DNA of 37,801 nt, from contig JAFRNY010000037.1 in assembly GCA_017429945.1 (NCBI GenBank), forward strand, positions 1-37,801, in the 5' to 3' direction. This document shows positions 23,704 to 32,308 of the stretch, piece after piece. How positions within the stretch are numbered: position 1 is the stretch's first letter; each line of letters starts with the position of its first letter. The notes beneath the pieces were generated by a model. The model was not told the DNA's origin. It did not search any database and saw nothing but the letters and a program-made list of their open reading frames with translations. This DNA comes from Bacteroidaceae bacterium (GTDB lineage Bacteria; Bacteroidota; Bacteroidia; Bacteroidales; Bacteroidaceae). Position numbers and translations under genes: made by a program.

Positions 23704-23780
23704 GTATCACGTTGTGACGTCATCACGTCACAACGTGACGTGATTGCGTCACGTTGTGATGTGAACAAATCACATTGTGC
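23704..23780. repeat. Palindromic TCACGTTGTGA array
   Basis: CACGTTGTGACGT (23708-23720) and its exact complement ACGTCACAACGTG (23725-23737) flank four bases. The same TCACGTTGTGA core recurs at about 23749-23760 and in weaker form (TCACATTGTG) at 23770-23779. The region has no reading frame of note. Confidence 0.85.
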
Positions 23781-23882
23781 TATTAACTATCTGGCCGCGC
23801 GTGTCGGCTTTTCCGCCTTTCTCAAATAGAAAAGCTGACAGGCTCGTGGCGCTTATGTGCACTGGCGCTTACGGAAATTAAT

Positions 23883-23915
23883 AGCCCCCGGGGAAACTGG
23901 AGTTCCTCGGGGGCT
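23883..23915. terminator. G/C-rich hairpin downstream of the 29-residue peptide gene
   Basis: AGCCCCCG...CGGGGGCT forms a 15-base stem with a short mismatch and two-base loop. Neither side has a strong T run, so its orientation is uncertain; position suits termination of the minus-strand peptide gene. Confidence 0.55.
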
Positions 23916-23954
23916 TATAGTTGTTAATAATGTTTACTTCTTAAAAACTCGACT

Positions 23955-24044
23955 TTAGTCGAGGTCGGTGAATACTGATGCGTTACTCACGATAGCTGCA
24001 ATAGCCAGGATTGCAAATGCGATGGTTGATGTTACTGTAGTCAT
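23955..24044 (-). CDS. 29-residue hydrophobic peptide
   Basis: A 29-codon open frame starting MTTVTSTIAFAILAIAAIVS and ending NASVFTDLD. Residues 7-22 form a single hydrophobic helix long enough to enter the membrane, with a short acidic tail. AAAAGGATT precedes the ATG at 24044 with good ribosome-site spacing, which is unusual for this genome. A TACCTTTG promoter box lies about 206 bp upstream on the same strand, the leader between them contains nine 8-bp repeats, and a G/C hairpin lies downstream. I do not recognise the family. It could be a small membrane regulator, a subunit of a membrane complex, or a toxin-like peptide. Confidence 0.5.
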   Translation of the reverse strand: MTTVTSTIAFAILAIAAIVSNASVFTDLD

Positions 24045-24107
24045 AATCCTTTTACCTTTTAAATGTTATCCTAAAATGTGTTTTCACTCTGTTCGCCATG
24101 CGAACCT

Positions 24108-24179
24108 GTTAATGTGTTTACTTGTTAATGTGTTAATGTGTTTACTTGTTAATGTGTTAATGTATTAACCTGTTAATGT
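24108..24179. repeat. Period-8 repeat in the leader of the 29-residue peptide gene
   Basis: Nine in-phase octads: gttaatgt (six copies), gtttactt (two copies) and attaacct (one copy). Confidence 0.9.
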
Positions 24180-24249
24180 GAAAAGATTGCTGGCCACGCT
24201 AGGCCTCTTTTCTTTACTTTGTTATCCTTTTTCTTTCCTTTTTGCGCTG

Positions 24250-24257
24250 CAAAGGTA
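24250..24257 (-). promoter_or_regulatory. -7 box of the 29-residue peptide gene
   Basis: TACCTTTG on the minus strand. TTGG occurs about 22 bp further upstream, slightly more than the standard spacing. No other gene lies between this box and the peptide. Confidence 0.6.
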
Positions 24258-24486
24258 CGGGCTTTTTGCGGATTATGAGCCAAAAACATGCTGAAAAGCA
24301 TAAAAAGACGCGCTTTCTTTGACCTCAGTCAAGAAAAAGGGCCTACCCGCCACTTCTTGATTTATGTCGGGTCACAAGCACACTTCCGCGTGCTGAAATA
24401 CAACCTTTTGTATTGACAATCAAGAATCTACACAAAGGGTGCAAAGCAGACAAGGCATAGGTGCTGGCTGCAGTTACGAAGAAATG
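24258..24486. other. Gene-free spacer
   Basis: I see no credible gene. It holds the upstream part of the small-peptide promoter region and the trailer of the BlaR-like gene. Confidence 0.6.
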
Positions 24487-24487
24487 A

Positions 24488-24519
24488 AGCCCCACCGTGT
24501 ATTGCTACGCGGCAGGGCT
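24488..24519 (-). terminator. Probable terminator of the blaI-blaR-like operon
   Basis: On the minus strand AGCCCTGCCG and CGGTGGGGCT form an imperfect ten-base stem with a loop of about 12 bases, followed by TCATTTCTT. Confidence 0.5.
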
Positions 24520-24547
24520 ATAGATGTTGGGCGTTGACTTGGTCAAG

Positions 24548-25849
24548 TCATTTTCCGGGAAGCCTGAACGAAATGGGCAGATTGAAGACTGTTCGGACGG
24601 GCTTGCCGCCAACCTTACCAGGCCTCCATTTGGGCATAAGCTGCACGACGCGTTTGGCTTCATCGGACAGCAGATCGTTGGGCGAACGCTTGACATTGAC
24701 CTCTGTGATGCTGCCGTCTGTCTCCACGACGAATTGGACAAAGACGCGGCCTTGAACCTTATTCTTAGCAGACTCTGCCGGGTACTTGAGATGCTCAGCA
24801 AGCCACTTGTACATAGCCTCAACGCCACCAGGGAATTCTGGCATAACCTCTACAGTATCATAGATTTTGTCCTTGTCATCGTTCACCGTGGCGGTGGCGA
24901 TGATGTCATTATAATCAAGCGACAGCGTTGTTTCCTCGCCGGGAATGGGAGGAACGGGCTCGGCCTTAGGTTTGGCAAAGGCAACAACGGCCATAGCCAT
25001 CAGTATTGGCAAGATGACTCCTTTGGTCATCAGCCAGCGGTTGGAATTCTTCTTGTGCATCATAGTGATTCGCTTTTTGAGTGAATGGTGACTCAGGTTG
25101 TTGCCAATGGTCTGCAGCCTACCAGCTACGGCCTTCGTCACGAGTAACAGTTGATATGTCTTTGCATCAATGCCAAGTTGCAGCACAGCGCTGTCGGCTT
25201 CGTATTCGTGCACAGCCTTGAGGTCGCGCCCTAAGAGATAGACGAAGGGATTGAACCACTGAACAATGGTCACGAGTTGCAGAATCATGAGGTCCCACGA
25301 GTGACCTAAGCGGATGTGAGCCTGCTCGTGTGCAAGAATGGGTTCACGCAGACACTCGTAGTCCGCAGCGCTGATAATGATATAATGGAAGAAGCTATAG
25401 GGAGCGAAGTCGCCACCGCGAATGATGACGGTGTTGCCTTGCTCGTCCTTAGTGCGCAAGCCGCTCTTTGTTTCGCGCCAGAAGCGCAAGAGCTGAACGG
25501 CGAAGACCAAGAAAGAGGCGAGCACACCAATGAGGTAAACTGCCTTCACCACAGACATCCACGTTAATGCAGAAACAGGATGTTCTGATGCCGGCGAACC
25601 CTCACCGGCTATAGTAGCAGTGCCCTCGCCGATGGTGATGGCAACAGGAGAGTCCGCCGCTAATAGAGAGTTGAGAAATGCGGGCATATTCAAGCTCAAC
25701 TGTACAGCGGGCAAGACTAACGAAGCCACAAGCACACTGAGCAGAGACAGCCTGTTGAAGCGATGAAACGTCTCGCGGCTCAGCAGCAAGGCAAAGCTTC
25801 CGTAAAGGAGCGCCAGCAGTATTGTGGATTTCAGCAGATAGGTCAACAT
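24548..25849 (-). CDS. BlaR1-like M56 metallopeptidase with TonB C-terminal domain
   Basis: A 433-residue membrane protein. N-terminal helices (about residues 4-22, 35-52, 100-122) surround an M56 peptidase loop with the zinc motif HEQAH (His174, Glu175, His178) in REPILAHEQAHIRLGHSWDL; a further helix lies near residues 270-290 (MTKGVILPILMAMAVVAFA). The C terminus (about 335-433) is a TonB C-terminal-type domain, with PEFPGGVEAMYKWLAEHLKYP and GRVFVQFVVETDGSITEV, where classical BlaR1 has a penicillin-binding sensor. It therefore probably senses something other than a beta-lactam, or works through envelope contact. It lies 13 bp after the BlaI-like repressor; by analogy its activated peptidase would cleave that repressor. 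Confidence 0.88.
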   Translation of the reverse strand: MLTYLLKSTILLALLYGSFALLLSRETFHRFNRLSLLSVLVASLVLPAVQLSLNMPAFLNSLLAADSPVAITIGEGTATIAGEGSPASEHPVSALTWMSVVKAVYLIGVLASFLVFAVQLLRFWRETKSGLRTKDEQGNTVIIRGGDFAPYSFFHYIIISAADYECLREPILAHEQAHIRLGHSWDLMILQLVTIVQWFNPFVYLLGRDLKAVHEYEADSAVLQLGIDAKTYQLLLVTKAVAGRLQTIGNNLSHHSLKKRITMMHKKNSNRWLMTKGVILPILMAMAVVAFAKPKAEPVPPIPGEETTLSLDYNDIIATATVNDDKDKIYDTVEVMPEFPGGVEAMYKWLAEHLKYPAESAKNKVQGRVFVQFVVETDGSITEVNVKRSPNDLLSDEAKRVVQLMPKWRPGKVGGKPVRTVFNLPISFRLPGK

Positions 25850-25862
25850 GACGATGTAAGTT

Positions 25863-26246
25863 TTACGATTTGTTTATCATCTCCATGATTTCGTGCAGAT
25901 CCTCGTCGGAGAGGTCTTCGCTCTGGATGAGGTAGGAGAAGAGACGCTTGGTGGAACTGCCGAAGAGCGAATCTTTCACATCGTTGAGTACATGCGTGAT
26001 ATATTTCTCACGCGAGAGCATGGGCGAATAGTAGAAAGTGCGTCCTGTGCCCTCCTTGCGCCGATGTTCCACATAACCCTTGGCCTCCAGAATCTTCAGG
26101 AAGGTAGCCACGGTGGTATAGGCAGGCTGCGGTTCAGCATATCGCTCCACGATTTCATTCACCGTGAGAGCCTGCGGCGCATCCCAGAGTACGTTCATGA
26201 CATCCATCTCGGCACGTGTGAGCGGTTTCATTGCCTTCTTTTCCAT
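25863..26246 (-). CDS. BlaI/MecI-family transcriptional repressor
   Basis: A 127-residue winged-helix repressor. Residues 4-75 carry the family pattern LTRAEMDVMNVLWDAPQALTVNEIV followed by TTVATFLKILEAKGYVEHRRKEGTGRTFYYSP. The C-terminal part (SREKYITHVLNDVKDSLFGSSTKRLFSYLI) is the dimer and cleavage region. It would repress its own operon until the linked M56 peptidase is activated. The ATG at 26246 is chosen over an upstream one at 26285 because the latter would lie within the promoter. No beta-lactamase gene is present, so resistance is not implied. Confidence 0.92.
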   Translation of the reverse strand: MEKKAMKPLTRAEMDVMNVLWDAPQALTVNEIVERYAEPQPAYTTVATFLKILEAKGYVEHRRKEGTGRTFYYSPMLSREKYITHVLNDVKDSLFGSSTKRLFSYLIQSEDLSDEDLHEIMEMINKS

Positions 26247-26267
26247 CGTTTCAGAGTTTTGACAATG

Positions 26268-26299
26268 CAAAAATACAAGGCTCACCTGCTTGCCTCAAA
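26268..26299 (-). promoter_or_regulatory. Promoter of the blaI-blaR-like operon
   Basis: On the minus strand TTTG (26299-26296), 20 bp, then TATTTTTG (26275-26268): a full consensus match, about 20 bp from the ATG. Confidence 0.85.
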
Positions 26300-26681
26300 G
26301 AAAAAAACAGGAAAAAGAAAACAACCGCGCAGATTTTAACATTTATGTTTAGTTTGTCGCGGTCGTTTATTAGTAGTTAACAGACAATAATCGCCATGAC
26401 AGGAAAACATGTAAACGGTAGCCGCTCAGCCTAAGGGTCGCCTGCTTCTACGCGTGACATGAGGGACAATTGGGACAAATGTTTTTGCAACAATATAGCA
26501 CTTGGCACATTCCTTCTTTTAAACAACGAATTATACGAATTAAACGAATTTAAGCTTGCGTCGTGTCTATAAGAAGATACGACTATAGGACAAGAAAGAA
26601 TTCGTAAAATTTGTATAATTCGTTGTCTTATAAAACATTATTTGTGCTTAGTGATATATCATTGCTTATGATTTGCACGGT
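26300..26681. other. Gene-free spacer with long inverted repeat
   Basis: No credible gene. An imperfect inverted repeat of about 28 bp has its arms near 26524-26551 and 26598-26625, each reading ACAACGAATTATAC outward. The loop of about 46 bp holds a smaller GTCGTGTCT/AGATACGAC stem. The left arm also repeats with period 9 (acgaattat, acgaattaa, acgaattta). The structure could act as a terminator region or as a mobile-repeat remnant. Confidence 0.7.
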
Positions 26682-27911
26682 TCAGTTGCCGATTGTGCGC
26701 TCTACGGAACGGCGGAGGCGGTCGATGGCTCGGTTCAGGGACTCGGTGGGCTCGATGATGTTGTCAGGACCCCAGAAGTCGGGCTCGCTGAAGAGGTCGA
26801 CGTTGTCGTAGAGGTTGTCATTACGCTTGAAAGTGTCGCGGCCACGGATGGTCTTGGCTTCAGGCAGGTTGTCGGTGACAACGAATTCGCTCACGACAGT
26901 GAAGGCTGAAGCGAATAGGCGACGGTGCCAGTCGCACTTGAAGCGCATCTCGTTGCGGATGTAATTAAGGTGGGTGGTGCCGCCCTCAGTGCGATAGAAG
27001 ATGCTGAAGGTCAGCTCCAGTGGCGTGAACCGCAGTCCTGTTGGTCGATGCAATAGCATAGTGGAAGTGGCGCGGGCGCGGTTGCGCATGTCTAAGTGGA
27101 GGTCGGCACGACTGATGGCCAGCGATTGCTTGTCGATGTATAGGTTGGCGAAGAAAAGGGCGTAGGGTTGTGCTTTCACGGGCGACATGCGAACGACGTA
27201 GTGTGGGCGGTCATCAAGCTGTTCGTCGCCCACGTAAGCGTAGGCGAAGCACTGTAGGTCGTCGGGGTAAAAGAGGAATTCGCGGTTCTTTACTACGTCG
27301 GCAAAGATAGGAAGGGTAGGGCCTCCCAGGACTTTCACGGCCAGCGTGTCGCTCGACTTCATGTTCATCATGCGTCTGCCACGTAGGATGGACACGGCAT
27401 CGAACGTAATGTCGTTGTCGTAAGATGTCTTGTACATCTCCACGACGGCTTCGCTGATGCTCAGGTATTGCCGCCGCTTCTGTATGACTTCGCGGTAGAA
27501 GCCTTTGTACGACGACGGCTGCTTGCTGTAGTTGGCATGGAACTTGCGGATAGCTTCGTACACCAGGTTCTCAGCCGAGAGATTGCGCACGACGACCTCA
27601 TTCAGCGTTACACTCAATGGTTGCAGCGCTATGTCTATCCTCTGCCCGTCGCGCTCTATGTGGACGTTGCGGCTTTGATAGCCTATGAGCGAGAAGGTCA
27701 CGACCTTGGCCTCGGGCTTCACTTTGAGAGTGAAGCGTCCGTGGTCGTTGGTCACTGTGCCCACTGCGCCCGCTGCTACGCTGACGTGTGGCAGGGGTTG
27801 GCGGGTTTGCAGGTCGGTGATGATGCCGCTAAGCGTGATGTAATCTTGTGCGGCAAGAGCATTACTTAGCATCACCAACAGTATGAAAATGAGGTGATGT
27901 GGTCGTTGCAT
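26682..27911 (-). CDS. Envelope protein with carboxypeptidase-like regulatory domain
   Basis: A 409-residue secreted protein. The signal peptide MQRPHHLIFILLVMLSNALAAQ precedes a carboxypeptidase-regulatory-like beta-sandwich (about residues 24-105: ITLSGIITDLQTRQPLPHVSVAAGAVGTVTNDHGRF), of the kind found at the start of SusC-like proteins. The remaining 300 residues contain alternating beta segments (NYSKQPSSYKGFYREVIQKRRQYLSISEAVVEMYK; SIFYRTEGGTTHLNYIRNEM) and resemble outer-membrane-associated proteins of unknown role in Bacteroidota. The open frame continues upstream into the antisense of valS, but the ATG at 27911 gives the signal peptide. It starts 29 bp after the valS stop, so it is the last gene of the mazG-valS operon. 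Confidence 0.8.
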   Translation of the reverse strand: MQRPHHLIFILLVMLSNALAAQDYITLSGIITDLQTRQPLPHVSVAAGAVGTVTNDHGRFTLKVKPEAKVVTFSLIGYQSRNVHIERDGQRIDIALQPLSVTLNEVVVRNLSAENLVYEAIRKFHANYSKQPSSYKGFYREVIQKRRQYLSISEAVVEMYKTSYDNDITFDAVSILRGRRMMNMKSSDTLAVKVLGGPTLPIFADVVKNREFLFYPDDLQCFAYAYVGDEQLDDRPHYVVRMSPVKAQPYALFFANLYIDKQSLAISRADLHLDMRNRARATSTMLLHRPTGLRFTPLELTFSIFYRTEGGTTHLNYIRNEMRFKCDWHRRLFASAFTVVSEFVVTDNLPEAKTIRGRDTFKRNDNLYDNVDLFSEPDFWGPDNIIEPTESLNRAIDRLRRSVERTIGN

Positions 27912-27940
27912 CGTGTCTGTGTGTGTGAGAGTGTGTGGTG

Positions 27941-30721
<2,781 letters not shown>

Positions 30722-30731
30722 ATGTATAATG

Positions 30732-31556
30732 TTATTTCTCAAGTTTCTTTGCTTCTTCCCAGATCTTGTCCATCTCCTCGAGAGTCATCTCGGTGAGAGG
30801 TTTGCCGATGCGTATGCTGTGCTCCTCGAGGTAGGTGAAACGCCGGATGAACTTGCGGTTGGTCATCTCAAGGGCATTGTCGGGGTTTAGTTTGTAGAGC
30901 CGTGCGGCGTTGATGACCGAGAAGATGAAGTCGCCGAGCTCGCCGGTGGCCTTGCGCTTGTTCTCCTCGCTCTTCTCTTGGCTGAGGGCCTCGAGCTCCG
31001 CTTCGAGTTCACCGAGCTCCTCGCGCACCTTGTCCCACACCTGCTCGCGGCAGTCCCAGTCGAAACCTACGCCGCGGGCCTTGTCCTGAATACGATAGGC
31101 TTTGATGAGCGAGGGCAAGGCATCGGGCACACCGCTGAGGACGCGTTTGTTGCCGCCCTTCTCCTTGACTTTAAGCTGCTCCCAGTTCTTGAGCACTTGG
31201 TCCACCGTCACCTCGCCCTTTTCGATGCGTTCTGCATCGGGGCCATAGACGTGCGGATGGCGATAGATGAGTTTGTCGCAGAGCTTGTTGCAAACGTCGG
31301 CGATGTCGAAGTCTCCGGTCTCGCTGCCTATGCGGGCATAGAAAACGATATGGAGCAGCACGTCGCCCAGTTCCTTGCATATCTCTGCCTTATCGTCCTT
31401 GATGAGGGCGTCGGCCAGCTCATACGTCTCTTCGATGGTGTTGGGGCGAAGGCTTTCGTTGGTCTGCTTGCGGTCCCACGGGCATTTTGTCCGCAGGTCG
31501 TCCATGACGTCGAGCAGTCGCCCGAACGCCTCCATTTTTTCTTCTCTTGTGTGCAT
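30732..31556 (-). CDS. mazG: MazG nucleoside triphosphate pyrophosphohydrolase
   Basis: A 274-residue, two-domain MazG. It hydrolyses (d)NTPs to monophosphates and pyrophosphate, clearing aberrant nucleotides and influencing stress signalling. The first domain has [31 protein letters not shown] and [15 protein letters not shown]-like helices ([20 protein letters not shown]), giving the ExxE...ExxD metal motif. The second repeats it: [21 protein letters not shown] and [17 protein letters not shown]. The start [20 protein letters not shown] at 31556 agrees with the family. It heads the operon with valS 10 bp downstream. Confidence 0.93.
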   Translation of the reverse strand: MHTREEKMEAFGRLLDVMDDLRTKCPWDRKQTNESLRPNTIEETYELADALIKDDKAEICKELGDVLLHIVFYARIGSETGDFDIADVCNKLCDKLIYRHPHVYGPDAERIEKGEVTVDQVLKNWEQLKVKEKGGNKRVLSGVPDALPSLIKAYRIQDKARGVGFDWDCREQVWDKVREELGELEAELEALSQEKSEENKRKATGELGDFIFSVINAARLYKLNPDNALEMTNRKFIRRFTYLEEHSIRIGKPLTEMTLEEMDKIWEEAKKLEK

Positions 31557-31575
31557 ACGCGTGTGAATTTGGGCG

Positions 31576-31583
31576 CAAATTTA
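31576..31583 (-). promoter_or_regulatory. -7 box of the mazG-valS operon
   Basis: TAAATTTG on the minus strand, about 20 bp before the mazG ATG; no clear -33 box. Confidence 0.55.
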
Positions 31584-31701
31584 CAAAAAAGATTAAAGAA
31601 CAGGGCTTAAAGGTTGAAGAAAAATGTTTTCGCTGCACATTATTATTATTATTTACATCGGAATATTCAATAACAGCCACGTTTTTTTGTGCCGGTAAAT
31701 G

Positions 31702-31739
31702 AAAAGGGCTGCGACGCAGAATCGCGTCGCAGCCCTTTT
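31702..31739 (-). terminator. Bidirectional terminator after the 38-residue peptide gene
   Basis: AAAAGGGCTGCGACGC and GCGTCGCAGCCCTTTT form a perfect 16-base stem with a six-base loop and T runs on both strands. It lies 22 bp beyond the stop of the small peptide. Confidence 0.92.
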
Positions 31740-31760
31740 GTCTGCTTTAGACTTCAAGTG

Positions 31761-31877
31761 TTAGCTGTACCATATCGTAGCATTACTCGATGACTCATAG
31801 TAGCGGTCATCGTCTTCGTTCAGGTAGTTATCGAGCTCATACTCCTCCTGAAAGTGCATTTTCTTCTTCGGTTTCAT
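31761..31877 (-). CDS. 38-residue charged peptide of unknown function
   Basis: A 38-codon frame: MKPKKKMHFQEEYELDNYLN, then a run of acidic residues (EDDDRYYE), Ser/Asn and a C-terminal IWYS. The N terminus is strongly basic, the centre acidic, and five Tyr and one Trp cluster in the second half. AAAGGAGGAC precedes the ATG by seven bases, a near-perfect ribosome site that is rare in this genome. A TATCTTTG promoter box lies 48 bp upstream and a perfect terminator 22 bp downstream, so the DNA shows a complete single-gene transcription unit. I do not recognise the family. No modifying enzyme or exporter is adjacent, so a RiPP-type precursor is only a weak possibility. Confidence 0.6.
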   Translation of the reverse strand: MKPKKKMHFQEEYELDNYLNEDDDRYYESSSNATIWYS

Positions 31878-31924
31878 AGGCAGGTCCTCCTTTGTTTATG
31901 TTATGTCGGTTAGATTTTGCACTA

Positions 31925-31932
31925 CAAAGATA
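31925..31932 (-). promoter_or_regulatory. -7 box of the 38-residue peptide gene
   Basis: TATCTTTG on the minus strand within an A/T-rich region; a partial TTTT -33 element lies about 20 bp upstream. Confidence 0.65.
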
Positions 31933-32025
31933 GGATTAAATTTAGTTAGGAGAAAATATTGCGGAGGATTTTAACAAATTTTATGTAGATTTAGGTGTAT
32001 AAAGTGTGCTGCCTACAATTGCAAA

Positions 32026-32241
32026 CTATTGCTGATGACAGCAGCAGCCTGCTTGTTTGCCCTTGCAGCACTCGCCCGAGACAGTGTGCTCGCCCTGGTG
32101 GCGGCAGCTGTCGGCGAGCGGGCAGCCCTCGCAGTGAGGGTCGCCGGCCGGCGGCGCCGTGAAACGTCGCCAGAGGCGCCGCAGGGTGTAGGCCACGCAG
32201 GCGGCCAGCACTATTGTAACTATTATCGTCTGTAAATCCAT
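32026..32241 (-). CDS. FeoB-associated Cys-rich membrane protein
   Basis: A 71-residue protein immediately downstream of feoAB. One N-terminal membrane helix (MDLQTIIVTIVLAACVAYTL) is followed by a basic stretch (RRLWRRF) and a Cys-rich tail with CEGCPLADSC and a terminal CC..CCC cluster (GECCKGKQAGCCCHQQ), plus His residues. This matches the small FeoB-associated Cys-rich family that takes the place of FeoC in many Bacteroidota and may handle ferrous iron or an iron-sulfur cluster. The spacer from the feoB stop is 66 bp of heptanucleotide repeats that end at its ATG. Confidence 0.85.
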   Translation of the reverse strand: MDLQTIIVTIVLAACVAYTLRRLWRRFTAPPAGDPHCEGCPLADSCRHQGEHTVSGECCKGKQAGCCCHQQ

Positions 32242-32308
32242 AATTCATAAACTCTCAACTCTCACTCCGCGAAACAATCAATCCCTAATTCCTAATCTCT
32301 AATTCAAT
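32239..32308 (-). repeat. Period-7 spacer between feoB and its Cys-rich partner
   Basis: Ten heptad lengths separate the first base of the partner's ATG from the feoB stop. Clear units are cataatt, cataaac, tctcaac, tctcact at one end and atcccta, attccta, atctcta, attcaat at the other, with two degenerate units between. Confidence 0.75.

Noticed and set aside
24288-24416. 42-codon frame beginning MLKSIKRRAFFDL on the plus strand
   Set aside because: No promoter, ribosome site or recognisable pattern; probably chance.
24548-26246. Beta-lactam resistance operon
   Set aside because: The repressor-sensor pair is present, but there is no beta-lactamase or penicillin-binding sensor domain.
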